NCBI GenBank assembly: GCA_017495165.1
Contig: JAFEII010000028.1
Coordinates: 1-64,000 of the forward strand
Direction of reading: 5' to 3'
Source: Hydromonas sp.
Lineage (GTDB): Bacteria > Pseudomonadota > Gammaproteobacteria > Burkholderiales > Burkholderiaceae
DNA length: 64,000 nt
Under the pieces are notes generated by a model. That model was not told the DNA's origin. It made no database searches and saw nothing but the letters and a program-made list of their open reading frames with translations. Position numbers and translations under genes: made by a program. Of this stretch, positions 19,941-29,365 are shown piece by piece. The first letter of the stretch is position 1, and the number at the start of each line of letters is the position of its first letter.

Positions 19941-20939
19941 TTAAAGCGACGGCGTTTCAAGCCACGCCAGCGGCTTTTTCTTATTGGGGAAAAATTTTAA
20001 ATACAAGCGGCGCAGCAGCGGGCGCTTTTGCATCTGAATGGTTTGCTGCCACGTGGTGCCAAGCAATAAAATGTTGGGCCGCAAATTATCCCGCGCCTGT
20101 TGCAAAAAAGGCGCAAACCGCAGATTTAAATCATTTAAATGCGCATGAATGTCCGTGGTCTCATGTGTGTGCACCAACGCATTTAGGCTTTGCCAATTGG
20201 CCAGCGCCGATTGCGTCCAAAGCCTGCCCGAGCTATTGCCATCGAGCCACACACTGTTAATCAGCAGGCGATTCTCCGCCACACGCGTCTGGTTCACCAC
20301 ATGGCCGTGCCACGTCATTTGAATTTCAGTCAGCAAGGTTTGCCAGCGCGCCAAATCTTTACCATGCGGCAAAAAATGCTCCAATTGGTCAGACGACGCA
20401 ATGCTCAAACTGGGCGCATGAAAATCAAACAATGCGGTGGAGCGCACAAACCACTCATGCGGCGCAGCCACATGAACGTCCCAACCCCACTCAATAAACC
20501 ACGGCGCAATTGACGCGGCAAGCAAGCGAGATTCTTCCACCGAAACATCCGATGGATTAAATGGCACCAAATGCACTTTGTCGCGCCCAGTCTGCCAATG
20601 TACCAGACTCAAGCGAAACCATTGATTGCTCGCACGCTGTTGAATATCCTCAATTGCCGCAGGAATACCGCGCAGCGCCGCTTGCACAATCGCCATTCCC
20701 GTATCAATCGGCATGTTGAGTTGGTGCAACAAAAACGCATCATGCGCATTGTTGGGGCACATTTGGTGAAACACCATCATGCTGCGCAGCATTTCAAGCG
20801 CATCTAACCCCGCCAAATTGGGATAGCGCACGCGCCAATCGTACGCCACGCCATCCGCGTTAAGCGCCAAAGCGCGGCTTAAAGCAGCAGGCGACATGGT
20901 TGCATGCTCAAAAATAGGGGCTTGAGAAGTGCTCATCAT
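19941..20939 (-). CDS. RpfE-type conserved protein (COG4255-like)
   Basis: A 332-residue cytosolic protein without signal or membrane segment. The pattern LLINSVWLDGNSSGRLW matches the NS(V/L)W-G-G-G core of the family annotated as regulatory protein RpfE type, whose biochemical function is not settled; some members are labelled phosphoglycerate mutase-like. The position next to recJ, as in xanthomonads and Burkholderia, supports this. The start at 20939 has AAGGA five bases upstream; two ATGs follow in a row. It is divergent from lolC. I recognise the family with moderate confidence only. Confidence 0.6.
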   Translation of the reverse strand: MMSTSQAPIFEHATMSPAALSRALALNADGVAYDWRVRYPNLAGLDALEMLRSMMVFHQMCPNNAHDAFLLHQLNMPIDTGMAIVQAALRGIPAAIEDIQQRASNQWFRLSLVHWQTGRDKVHLVPFNPSDVSVEESRLLAASIAPWFIEWGWDVHVAAPHEWFVRSTALFDFHAPSLSIASSDQLEHFLPHGKDLARWQTLLTEIQMTWHGHVVNQTRVAENRLLINSVWLDGNSSGRLWTQSALANWQSLNALVHTHETTDIHAHLNDLNLRFAPFLQQARDNLRPNILLLGTTWQQTIQMQKRPLLRRLYLKFFPNKKKPLAWLETPSL

Positions 20940-21035
20940 TGGTTGTCCTTCGATCAAACAAAAGCGCAATAATAAACTATTGGCTCAAATCAGATGCGGT
21001 TAACGCGTATAATTACGCCTGAATTATTTAAGAAG

Positions 21036-21054
21036 CGCCTGCCAAAAGCAGGCG
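21036..21054 (+). promoter_or_regulatory. leader hairpin upstream of lolC
   Basis: CGCCTGC pairs with GCAGGCG around CAAAA, followed by ATTGTTTT. A TATAAT box at 21008-21013 lies 23 bases earlier, so the hairpin would be at the start of the lolC transcript; it could act as an attenuator or stabilise the RNA. Confidence 0.4.
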
Positions 21055-21130
21055 ATTGTTTTGGAAACATTAAAATTTTTAAATTTTAGAAAAATTTAAA
21101 AAAATTTAAAAGTAAGGCAAAAAGGGACAT

Positions 21131-22414
21131 ATGAAAAATTCATTTGAATGGCTGTTGGGTTGGCGGTATACGCGTGCATCACGTGGCGTGAGCCACAACC
21201 GATTTATTTCATTTATTTCCGCCTTATCCATGGTGGGGATTGTTTTGGGCGTCATGGCATTGATTGTGGTGATTTCAGTCATGAACGGCTTTCAAAAAGA
21301 AGTGCGCGAACGCAATCTATCGGTTGTGCCGCACATCCAAGTATTTCCCTCACAAGGCGCACCCCAAAACTGGTATACCGCCTTAACCCAACAAATGAAA
21401 ACCAACCCCGAAATTTTAGGCGCAGCCCCATACATGAGCAGCCCCTCAATTATTTTGCAAGACGGCGAAATGGTCTCCATCCAAGTCGAAGGCATTGCGC
21501 CAGACCAAGAAGCCAACGTGTCCCAAGTCCCCCAAAAAATCATCGCAGGCTCGCTTGACGCATTAACCGCGCAATCATTCAATGTGGTTTTGGGCGTTGA
21601 ATTGGCGCGAAAATTGGGCTTAGAACTTGAAGATGGCCAATTTGCCTTAGGCCAAACCGTCACCGTCATCGCCCCAGAAGTCGACGAAACCATCGCAGGC
21701 GTGATGCCGCGCATGCGCGCATTTAATGTGGTGGGCATTGTCAAATCAGGTCAATACCAAATCGACAGCAACTTTGCCTACACCAATGTTCATGATGCCG
21801 TCAGTTTGTTTCGCGCCTCCAGCCAAGGCAGAGTTGGCCTGCGCGTCAAAGTCGCCGACATTGACCGCGCGCCCCAAACCAGCGATTGGATTGCTAGAAA
21901 CGCAGGCATGGCAGTCGATACCAAAGACTGGACATCATTTAACAAAGAATGGTTTTCAGCGGTTAAAACCGAAAAAGTCATGATGATTATTATTTTATTG
22001 TTCATCACCATGGTGGCAGGTTTTAACCTTGTGTCCATGCTGGTTATGACCGTCAACGAAAAACAAGCCGACATTGCGATTTTGCGCACCCAAGGCGCAT
22101 CCAAGCGCAGCATCATGCGGATTTTTATGCTGCAAGGCGCATTGATTGGCGGCATGGGCACGCTGATCGGCGTGGGTTTGGGCGTGCTTTTGGCCAGCAA
22201 CATCGGCTCAATTGTGCGCGGCATCGAAATCGCGCTCAACATCGACGTTCTGCCAAAAGGCATTTATTTGATTGAACGCATGCCATCTGACGTGCGCGTG
22301 GGCGAAGTCCTCACAATTGCCTTGGTTAGCTTTGGCCTAAGCCTGCTCGCCACCATTTACCCCAGCCGCAAAGCCGCCAATGTTGAGCCTGCGCGAGCGT
22401 TGCGTTATGAGTAA
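21131..22414 (+). CDS. lolC: lipoprotein-releasing ABC transporter permease (LolC/LolE type)
   Basis: Inner-membrane subunit that, with LolD, extracts mature outer-membrane lipoproteins and passes them to LolA. The 427-residue product has the standard plan: a short cytosolic start (FEWLLGWRYTRAS, characteristic of LolC/E), one transmembrane helix, a large periplasmic MacB-like domain (about 45-265) and three C-terminal helices with the FtsX motif (LRTQGASKRSIMRIFMLQG). The ending ATIYPSRKAANVEPARALRYE is family-typical. Only one permease gene is present next to lolD, so it may act as a LolF-like homodimer; that is inference. Confidence 0.93.
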   Translation: MKNSFEWLLGWRYTRASRGVSHNRFISFISALSMVGIVLGVMALIVVISVMNGFQKEVRERNLSVVPHIQVFPSQGAPQNWYTALTQQMKTNPEILGAAPYMSSPSIILQDGEMVSIQVEGIAPDQEANVSQVPQKIIAGSLDALTAQSFNVVLGVELARKLGLELEDGQFALGQTVTVIAPEVDETIAGVMPRMRAFNVVGIVKSGQYQIDSNFAYTNVHDAVSLFRASSQGRVGLRVKVADIDRAPQTSDWIARNAGMAVDTKDWTSFNKEWFSAVKTEKVMMIIILLFITMVAGFNLVSMLVMTVNEKQADIAILRTQGASKRSIMRIFMLQGALIGGMGTLIGVGLGVLLASNIGSIVRGIEIALNIDVLPKGIYLIERMPSDVRVGEVLTIALVSFGLSLLATIYPSRKAANVEPARALRYE

Positions 22415-22462
22415 TAAAAACGCGCCAATGTGCCCCTGATCCGCAATCTCCATGCAAACAGA

Positions 22463-22481
22463 CTGCGGGTCAAGCCCGCAG
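22463..22481. repeat. short palindrome between lolC and lolD
   Basis: CTGCGGGTCAAGCCCGCAG is a compact hairpin in the 143-base gap, followed by GTGAC. It resembles the dispersed TGCGGG-TTGA-CCCGCA palindromes common in proteobacterial genomes. It could modulate the lolC-lolD transcript but has no T-run. Confidence 0.5.
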
Positions 22482-22557
22482 TGACCGTGCTTTTGATTGG
22501 AAACAATATCCAAAGCGCTTTACAAACAACGCAAAATAACAACCCACAACGACTGCT

Positions 22558-23262
22558 ATGAACACATCAAACACCGTTTTACACGCCGCCAACGTCAGCA
22601 AACAATTCATCGACAACGCGCTCACCGTCACCGTCCTGCGTGACGTATCCATTCACGTCACGCGCGGTGAATGCGTCGCGATTATTGGCGCATCAGGCTC
22701 AGGCAAATCCACCTTGCTCCACGTATTGGGCGGGCTAGACTTGCCCGACACGGGCGAAGTCACCTTACTGGGCAAAACGTATTCAAAGCAAACCGATGAC
22801 GAGCGCAACGTCACACGCAACCTGCATTTGGGCTTTGTGTACCAATTCCACCACCTGCTCGGCGAATTATCCGCGCTGGACAACGTCGCCATGCCGCTCA
22901 TGATACGGCGCATGGACAAAACCGCCGCCCGCGCCCGCGCCAGCGCGATTTTGCACAAAGTCGGCCTAGGCGAACGTGAACAACACCTGCCCAGCCAACT
23001 CTCAGGCGGCGAGCGCCAACGCGTCGCCATCGCCCGCGCCTTGGTCACCGAACCCGCGTGCGTACTGGCTGACGAGCCAACCGGCAACCTAGACCGTGAC
23101 ACCGCCGCCCAAGTATTCAAACTCGTGCGCCAACTCGCCCGCGAACTGGGCATTGCGTTTGTACTGGTCTCCCATGATTTGGAGTTGGCCGCAGAATGCG
23201 ACCGCGTGCTGCGCTTGGATGGTGGGGTTTTGCAGGCAGCTGATGAGGTGTTGTTGAAGTAA
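22558..23262 (+). CDS. lolD: lipoprotein-releasing ABC transporter ATP-binding protein LolD
   Basis: ATPase that drives lipoprotein release by the LolCDE complex. 234 residues with Walker [10 protein letters not shown] (Lys50), the LolD-family segment [21 protein letters not shown] after the Q-loop, signature [15 protein letters not shown] starting at Leu148, Walker [12 protein letters not shown] and the H-loop [10 protein letters not shown]. Co-directional with the permease upstream. The downstream neighbour in related genomes would be tatD; here a VirK-like gene intervenes. Confidence 0.94.
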   Translation: MNTSNTVLHAANVSKQFIDNALTVTVLRDVSIHVTRGECVAIIGASGSGKSTLLHVLGGLDLPDTGEVTLLGKTYSKQTDDERNVTRNLHLGFVYQFHHLLGELSALDNVAMPLMIRRMDKTAARARASAILHKVGLGEREQHLPSQLSGGERQRVAIARALVTEPACVLADEPTGNLDRDTAAQVFKLVRQLARELGIAFVLVSHDLELAAECDRVLRLDGGVLQAADEVLLK

Positions 23263-23337
23263 AATTATTTTTAATAGGAGACTTTTTGCGGTTTGCGCAA
23301 AGGTCTCATTCTCATTCAAAAAGGTTAGAGTTACACC

Positions 23338-24219
23338 ATGCAAGCAGAAATCAAATTTCATTGGCCTAAATCCAGTCAGATTTATAATCAAAAAAAGCCA
23401 AGCTTTTTTTGGGCTGTAAAATATAACATAAGATGTTGGTTGTATCGTCATGAATCGCAAGAACTGTTTATTCAAATCAAAAGCTCAGAACTTTGGTCTA
23501 AAGCTTTTCGCAGAAAGCCCTATTTGTTTACTCCGATTTTAAATGAAATGGTTGATCGCAGACTGTCACCTCAAAAAAGATTCAAATACGCCATGCATGA
23601 TATTCAATATGCTCAGTCGGTATTTAAACAAAATCAATTGCCACGCTTGTTAAACAATGAAGTTATTTTTCTTGGCGCAATCAATGAGAAATTAAGTATT
23701 TACTTAAGTTTGAATGAGGTAATTCCTTTTGAGGGTTTGTGGGCTTTGTCTATTCGTGATGAACAAGAACGACGTATTTGTGTTTTGACATTTCAATTTC
23801 GACCACATCATTCGCTTATTGTAGGTTCGATTCAAGGTTTGAAGCCATCACCAGACTATGATTCCAAAGCCATATTCGCTATGCTGACTAAAGAACTGTA
23901 TGGTTTGCGGCCTTTAAATTTACTAATAGAAATATTACGTCTTTGCTGTATATATTGGGGCTGCAATCAAATAGTTGGACTCAATCGTGATAATCATCCT
24001 AGGGGGGGGCGTTTCAATAGAAAATGTCGATTTCATTTTGACTATAATGGGTTTTGGAGTGAGTACTCTGACATTTTGGATGCCGAAAATAATTATGTGA
24101 TTAAGGTTGCACCATCAAGAAAAAATCGAACTGATATTCCGAGCAATAAACGGGCGCAATATATGCGACGTTATGCACTTTTAGATGCCATTCAGTTTGA
24201 GTTGTCAAGGTCAATGTAA
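23338..24219 (+). CDS. VirK/YbjX family protein (DUF535)
   Basis: A 293-residue protein of the VirK/YbjX family, which includes Shigella VirK and Salmonella YbjX/VirK, linked to virulence and resistance to cationic peptides; molecular activity unknown. Family traits: repeated Tyr/Phe/Trp-rich pieces, YAMHDIQYAQSVF, the GSIQG segment, and the C-terminal NRDNHP....FDYNGFWSEYSDIL that corresponds to the conserved His-Pro and Tyr-Asp-x-Phe-Trp-x-Glu. It is visibly AT-richer than lolD and tatD and breaks their usual adjacency, suggesting acquisition. A run of eight G at 24002-24009 lies in frame near codon 222. Weak ribosome site. Confidence 0.8.
   Translation: MQAEIKFHWPKSSQIYNQKKPSFFWAVKYNIRCWLYRHESQELFIQIKSSELWSKAFRRKPYLFTPILNEMVDRRLSPQKRFKYAMHDIQYAQSVFKQNQLPRLLNNEVIFLGAINEKLSIYLSLNEVIPFEGLWALSIRDEQERRICVLTFQFRPHHSLIVGSIQGLKPSPDYDSKAIFAMLTKELYGLRPLNLLIEILRLCCIYWGCNQIVGLNRDNHPRGGRFNRKCRFHFDYNGFWSEYSDILDAENNYVIKVAPSRKNRTDIPSNKRAQYMRRYALLDAIQFELSRSM
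24002..24009 (+). repeat. G8 homopolymer inside the virK-like gene
   Basis: Eight consecutive G inside coding sequence (codons read AGG GGG GGG CGT). Tracts of this kind can slip during replication; loss or gain of one G would cut off the conserved C-terminal 70 residues. Confidence 0.8.
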
Positions 24220-24360
24220 ATTCATCGGCTGCAAAGGTCTCAAATTGTGACACGCAAGCAAACTCAGAGCGCGGTGCATTATTTTATGATGCTGCTGAAG
24301 TTATGACGTAGTCTGGTAAATCGCAATCTAATTAAACTTTTGTCTAGAAGTTGTTAAAAA

Positions 24361-25161
24361 ATGCTCATCGACACCCACACCCATTTTGACTCCCCCAAAT
24401 TCGCTCAAACCCGCGCGGATGATTGGGCGCGGGCGCAGTCTGGTGGTGTGGTGGCGCAGGTGGTGGCGAGCGTGGCGCCGTTTAATTTCAATACGGTGCG
24501 GGATTTGGCGCATGTTCATGCGGGGACGACTTATGCGTTGGGGATTCATCCGATGTTTGTTGACCCGCTGGGTGACGATGCGCTCGATGCTTTGCGTGCG
24601 GCGCTTGTGGCGCACATTGATGACCCAAAACTGGTGGCGATTGGTGAAATTGGTTTGGATGGGTTTATCAAGCATTCTGATATGGCCAAGCAAATCAGGT
24701 TTTATCGGGCGCAGCTTCAATTGGCGCGGGAGTTTGGTTTGCCTGTGATTTTGCATGTGCGCCACGCGCAAGACACGGTGATTAAATATTTGCGCCAGTA
24801 TTCAATCAATCAGGGCATTGCGCATGCGTTTAACGGCAGTTTTTCGCAGGCCAATGCGTATATTAAACAAGGATTCAAGCTGGGTTTTGGCGGCATGCTC
24901 ACTTTTGATAAAGCCAATCAAATCCGCCGTTTGGCGCGCGAGTTGCCGATTGAGGCGTTGGTGCTGGAGACCGATGCGCCCGATATGCCGCCGAGCTGGG
25001 CGTATCAGCAACTCAATTACAGCCATTATTTGCCGCGCATTGCGCAGGCCTTGTGCGAGTTGCGCGGTTTGACCATGCCTGAGCTGGCGGGGCAGATGCG
25101 GCTAAATTCGGTGGCGGCGTTGCCCAAGCTGCAATTGACCCTTGATGAGTTGAGCCGCTGA
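24361..25161 (+). CDS. TatD-family metal-dependent DNase/hydrolase
   Basis: 266 residues, TIM-barrel hydrolase. Metal ligands visible in MLIDTHTHFD (His6, His8), GEIGLDGF (Glu), ILHVRHAQD (His) and LETDAPDMPP (Asp). Members act as 3'-5' DNases and, in some cases, on D-aminoacyl-tRNA; the cellular role is unsettled. The stop codon shares its last base with the comEC start (TGATG), so the two are translationally coupled. tatD followed by comEC is a common betaproteobacterial order. Confidence 0.88.
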   Translation: MLIDTHTHFDSPKFAQTRADDWARAQSGGVVAQVVASVAPFNFNTVRDLAHVHAGTTYALGIHPMFVDPLGDDALDALRAALVAHIDDPKLVAIGEIGLDGFIKHSDMAKQIRFYRAQLQLAREFGLPVILHVRHAQDTVIKYLRQYSINQGIAHAFNGSFSQANAYIKQGFKLGFGGMLTFDKANQIRRLARELPIEALVLETDAPDMPPSWAYQQLNYSHYLPRIAQALCELRGLTMPELAGQMRLNSVAALPKLQLTLDELSR

Positions 25162-27617
25162 TGCGCGGGCAAGCGCGGCTGTTGTGGCGCACGTTGATGT
25201 TGGTGGCTTGCATCACTTGGGCGCACAGCAGCCGCGAGTTGTTGGGTGTGACAACGGCGGGTTTGATGTTGGCGGGCGGATTGGTTTTGTGGCTTGTCAG
25301 CCAATATTTGATTAAAAAACCGTGGTTCAAAATATCATGCGTGAGCGTGGCAATTGGCTTGGCGGCGTTTGCTTATACGCACTTGTGCGGCGCACAGCGC
25401 ATGAGCGAGCAGATTCCTGCCGCATGGGTTGGGCAAACGCTCAATGTGCAAGGCACGATTCACAGCATTCCAACGCGCACGCCTTATGGCGTGCGTTTTC
25501 TATTTGCGCCCAGTCAAACCCAGCCCAATGCGCAGGTACAAGCTGCCATGAATAATGGCACGTTGCCCGCCCAAATATTTATGACGTGGAACGACGATGA
25601 TTTACCGTCCACACAACTCAAAGCAGGGCAGGAATGGCGCGTGCCAGCGAGCTTGCGCCCATTACGCGCCACGCAAAATGAGGGCGTGTTTGATGCGGAA
25701 CAAAACTGGCTCGCGCAACACATCAGAGGTGCGGCAACGGTGCGCGTGAATAAAGACACTTTAAAGGCCGATTATCCAACGCTCATCACCACACACGCCA
25801 CGCCGATGAGTTGGCTGCACAATACGCGGGCGGCGGCTTTGCAACAAATTGATGCGCAATTATTGGCGCATGATGCGCCCAGCGCGGCGGTGTTTAAGGC
25901 GCTCACGTTTGGCGACCAAGACGCGGTACACGCCAGCCAATGGGCGTTGTTTCAACAAACGGGCATCACGCATTTAATCAGCATTTCTGGCCTGCACATC
26001 ACCATGCTCGCCGCTTTGCTGGCGTGGTGCGTGAATGTATTGTGGCGGCGCAGTGTGACATTATGCGAATGGCTGCCCAGCGCGCACGCGGCGCAATGGG
26101 CGGGGCTGATATTGGCGCTGGTGTACGCGCTGTTTACAGGCTGGGCGTTGCCCGCGCAGCGCACGGTGTATATGCTCGCGTTGTGGTTGTTCTTGGCGCG
26201 GATTGGTGTGGCGCATTTTGGCTTGCGCGTGGTGTGTTGGGCGTTGTGGGGCGTATTGTTGTTTGACCCATTTGCGGTGTTGAGCATTGGTTTTTGGCTG
26301 TCGTTTGGCGCGGTGGCGTGGCTGATGTTGGCGTTTGGCGTGGTTGAATCGTCAGACAAAACGCCGCGCCAGCGCATCATCGTATTTGTTGCCAGTCAAT
26401 TGGCGATTGGCGTGACGCTGTTGCCCGCCACGTTGTATTTTTTTCATCAAGCCTCTTTATTGGGCGTATTGGTTAATTTTGTGGCGATTCCATTGGTGAG
26501 TATGGTGATTGTGCCGTTGCTGTTGGCGAGCAGTTTGGTGCAGTTTGTCTTTGGCTGGGGTGGCGCGATGGTGTGGGCAAATACCTTGCTGTCGTGGTGC
26601 ATCAACGGCTTGGCGGCGGTCAGTACATGGCTGCCCAATAATTTATGGGTACAAAACATCGCGTGGTGGCAAGCGGTGCTGATGACCGCGCTCAGCGTGG
26701 TTCTGGTTTGGCAGGCGCAACAAAATCGCTGGTTGCGCGTGGCCGCGTGCGGCGCTGTTTGGCTGGGCTTGGGCTTTTTACCCTCAAAGCAAACAGCGAT
26801 TGCGCCAGGGCAAATACAGGTTCACGTGTTGGATGTGGGGCAAGGCACAGCGGTATTGCTCCAAACCGCCACGCACAACTGGTTGTTTGACTCAGGCCCG
26901 CGTTATGCGAACGAATCAGACGCAGGCGCACGCACCATCGTGCCGTATTTGCGCGCCCACAACGTTGCGCGCATTGACACCCTGATTTTGAGCCATAACG
27001 ACGCCGACCACACAGGCGGCGCAGCCAGCATCGCTCGCGCCATGCCTGTGGCGCAAGTATTGACCTCAATGAGTTTGGAATCATTCACCCAATTACAGGT
27101 CAAAATCAGTGACGTGCAACCATGCCAAACAGGACAGATATTTGAATTTGACGGGGTGCGCATCTCCATGCTCAGCCCAGACAGCGCGCTGCGCGACAAC
27201 CCAAGCATGTCCGACAACAGCAAAAGCTGCATCATCCGCATCGACACCAACCAAGGCCAATGGCAAAGCATCATGCTCACGGGCGACGTGGATGGCCTGC
27301 AAGAAGCCCGCCTTGTGGTGTCGCCAGCGGGCGGCGTGCGCAACTGGGCAGTTGACGTGCTCATGATGCCGCACCACGGCAGCGCGAGCAGCTCCACCGC
27401 CCCATTTATTGAGGCCACGCACCCCAAAATGGTATTCGCCCAAGCAGGCTACCTCAACAGCTTTCACCACCCGCACCCCAACACCATCGCGCGTTACCAA
27501 GGCGCAGGTGCAGTCATAGAGCAAACCACGCAAACAGGCACGATGCGATTTTGTGTGGGCTGCGACAAAACGGATGTGATGAAATGGCGCGACGTGGGGC
27601 GGCGGTATTGGTGGTGA
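25161..27617 (+). CDS. comEC: DNA internalisation competence protein ComEC/Rec2
   Basis: Forms the inner-membrane channel for single-stranded DNA during transformation. The 818-residue product has N-terminal membrane helices with a DUF4131/OB-like soluble part (about 75-210), the competence domain with LISISGLHITMLAALLAW and LTGW-like ALFTGWALPAQRTVYML, and a C-terminal metallo-beta-lactamase domain (LDVGQGTAVLLQ, LILSHNDADHTGG, VLMMPHHGSASSS). The His/Asp metal residues are present, so the nuclease-like domain looks intact. Full-length appearance implies the host may be naturally competent, which would fit the foreign-looking inserts nearby. Confidence 0.93.
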   Translation: MRGQARLLWRTLMLVACITWAHSSRELLGVTTAGLMLAGGLVLWLVSQYLIKKPWFKISCVSVAIGLAAFAYTHLCGAQRMSEQIPAAWVGQTLNVQGTIHSIPTRTPYGVRFLFAPSQTQPNAQVQAAMNNGTLPAQIFMTWNDDDLPSTQLKAGQEWRVPASLRPLRATQNEGVFDAEQNWLAQHIRGAATVRVNKDTLKADYPTLITTHATPMSWLHNTRAAALQQIDAQLLAHDAPSAAVFKALTFGDQDAVHASQWALFQQTGITHLISISGLHITMLAALLAWCVNVLWRRSVTLCEWLPSAHAAQWAGLILALVYALFTGWALPAQRTVYMLALWLFLARIGVAHFGLRVVCWALWGVLLFDPFAVLSIGFWLSFGAVAWLMLAFGVVESSDKTPRQRIIVFVASQLAIGVTLLPATLYFFHQASLLGVLVNFVAIPLVSMVIVPLLLASSLVQFVFGWGGAMVWANTLLSWCINGLAAVSTWLPNNLWVQNIAWWQAVLMTALSVVLVWQAQQNRWLRVAACGAVWLGLGFLPSKQTAIAPGQIQVHVLDVGQGTAVLLQTATHNWLFDSGPRYANESDAGARTIVPYLRAHNVARIDTLILSHNDADHTGGAASIARAMPVAQVLTSMSLESFTQLQVKISDVQPCQTGQIFEFDGVRISMLSPDSALRDNPSMSDNSKSCIIRIDTNQGQWQSIMLTGDVDGLQEARLVVSPAGGVRNWAVDVLMMPHHGSASSSTAPFIEATHPKMVFAQAGYLNSFHHPHPNTIARYQGAGAVIEQTTQTGTMRFCVGCDKTDVMKWRDVGRRYWW

Positions 27618-27735
27618 GTGCAAACTCAAACCAGCCAAGAGAGCACGGCGCAGTGTGTAAAACTGTGCTTTGGGGCATTTTTAGATAGGGTTTGTTGTAT
27701 ACTTACGCGCTTAAAAAAAACTAAAAAAGGTCACC

Positions 27736-29283
27736 ATGGCAACACAAAAAAAAAACCCCGCAGCCACCGAGCCACTCGAAAAACAACTGTGGCGTGCCGC
27801 CGATAAATTACGCAAAAACATCGACGCTGCCGAATACAAACACGTGTTGCTGGGCTTGATTTTCTTACGTTATATTTCAGACTCGTTTGAGCTGGTGTAT
27901 GAACTCTTGCTCAAAGGCGAGGGCGATTTGGCGGATGCAGACCCTGAGGATGCGGACGAGTACAAAGCGCAAAATGTGTTTTTTGTGCCGCCCACTGCGC
28001 GTTGGTCTCACATACAGAACCAAGCCAAGCAGCCCGGCATTGGCAAAAGCATTGACGCGGCGATGGATGCGATAGAGCAAAGCAACGGCGAGCAGCTCAA
28101 AGGCGTGTTGCCCAAAGTGTATGCGCGGCAAAATCTGGATCCTGTCAGTTTGGGCGAATTGATCGACCTCATCAGCAACATCGCCTTAACTGATGCCAAA
28201 AGCCGCAGCGCCGATGTGTTGGGTCATGTGTTTGAATATTTTTTGGGTGAATTTGCACTGGCCGAAGGCAAGAAAGGTGGGCAATTTTACACGCCGCGCC
28301 CGATTGTTGAATTGTTGGTCGAAATGCTCCAGCCCTACCACGGGCGCGTATTTGATCCGTGTTGCGGCAGCGGCGGCATGTTTGTGCAAAGCGAAAAATT
28401 TGTCACCGAGCACCAAGGGCGCATAAGCGACATCAGTATTTATGGGCAAGAGTCCAACCAAACCACATGGCGTTTGGCCAAAATGAACCTTGCGATTCGT
28501 GGCATCGACGCCAGCCAAGTCAAATGGAATACCGAAGGCTCATTTCTCAACGACGCGCACATGGCGCTCAAATCGGACTTCATCATCGCCAACCCGCCGT
28601 TTAATGTCAGTGACTGGAGTGGCGAGCAACTGCGCAGTGACGCGCGTTGGCAATACGGCACGCCGCCTGCGGGCAACGCCAATTTTGCATGGCTGCAACA
28701 TTTTGCCTATCATTTATCGCCCACAGGCCGTGCGGGTGTGGTGCTCGCCAAAGGCGCATTGACCAGCAAAACCAATGGCGAGGGCGAAATTCGCCGTGCG
28801 TTAATCGAGCAGGGCAACCTCATCGACTGCGTGGTCAATTTACCCGCCAAATTATTCCTCAACACCCAAATCCCCGCCGCGCTGTGGTTTATGAACAAAG
28901 CCCGCGCCAGTGGCGCACACGCCCGCAAAGGCGAAATCTTATTCATTGACGCACGCAACATGGGGCAACTCATCAACCGCCGCACCCGCACCCTGAGCGC
29001 GGACGACATCCAACAAATCGCCAACACCTACCATGCATGGGGCAAAAACGACGACAGCTACGCCGACATCGCAGGTTTTTGCGCCAGCGCGCCGATGAGC
29101 CGCATCACCGAGCTCGACTATGTCCTCACCCCTGGTCGCTATGTTGGCTTGCCTGACGAAGAAGATGATTTCAACTTTGCCGAACGATTTACCGCGCTCA
29201 AAGCCGAATTTGCCGCGCAATTGCAAGAAGAAGCGACGTTGAATCAAGCGATTTTGGACAATTTGGCCAAGGTGAAAGCATGA
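27736..29283 (+). CDS. hsdM: type I restriction-modification methyltransferase subunit HsdM
   Basis: Adenine-N6 methyltransferase of a type I R-M system; 515 residues. It has an N-terminal HsdM helical domain (LWRAADKLRKNIDAAEYKHV), motif I DPCCGSGGM (Asp207), catalytic motif IV NPPF (286-289) and an intact C-terminal helical domain ending near EEATLNQAILDNLAKVKA. AAGG lies eight bases before ATG 27736; a TATACT box is at 27698-27703. Codons 4-7 are built on ten consecutive adenines (27746-27755): one A more stops translation at 27806, one less within about 40 codons, so expression could be phase-variable. First gene of hsdM-hsdS-hsdR. Confidence 0.95.
   Translation: MATQKKNPAATEPLEKQLWRAADKLRKNIDAAEYKHVLLGLIFLRYISDSFELVYELLLKGEGDLADADPEDADEYKAQNVFFVPPTARWSHIQNQAKQPGIGKSIDAAMDAIEQSNGEQLKGVLPKVYARQNLDPVSLGELIDLISNIALTDAKSRSADVLGHVFEYFLGEFALAEGKKGGQFYTPRPIVELLVEMLQPYHGRVFDPCCGSGGMFVQSEKFVTEHQGRISDISIYGQESNQTTWRLAKMNLAIRGIDASQVKWNTEGSFLNDAHMALKSDFIIANPPFNVSDWSGEQLRSDARWQYGTPPAGNANFAWLQHFAYHLSPTGRAGVVLAKGALTSKTNGEGEIRRALIEQGNLIDCVVNLPAKLFLNTQIPAALWFMNKARASGAHARKGEILFIDARNMGQLINRRTRTLSADDIQQIANTYHAWGKNDDSYADIAGFCASAPMSRITELDYVLTPGRYVGLPDEEDDFNFAERFTALKAEFAAQLQEEATLNQAILDNLAKVKA
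27746..27755 (+). repeat. A10 tract at codons 4-7 of hsdM
   Basis: Ten adenines in frame (CAA AAA AAA AAC). A simple-sequence tract at the very 5' end of a coding region is where slipped-strand mispairing would switch the gene; transcriptional slippage is also possible. Confidence 0.9.
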
Positions 29284-29365
29284 AAAAAATAATCCAATCC
29301 ACGCTAATAAACATGAACACTCAGGCAATCCATTCAAAATGCCCAAGCCCGACTGAGAGCCAAAG

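Larger units (their letters stand above)
23297..24242. repeat. 12-bp direct repeats flanking the virK-like gene
   Basis: GCAAAGGTCTCA occurs at 23297-23308 and again at 24231-24242, just outside the AT-rich gene at 23338-24219. The left copy also forms the right arm of a hairpin (GAGAC...GTCTC, about 23277-23306) behind lolD that may be its terminator. Direct repeats in this position could be a target duplication from insertion, or chance. Confidence 0.4.

Noticed and set aside
26903-27427. Long antisense frames opposite comEC
   Set aside because: Shadows of the metallo-beta-lactamase domain; no start signals and no recognisable domain.
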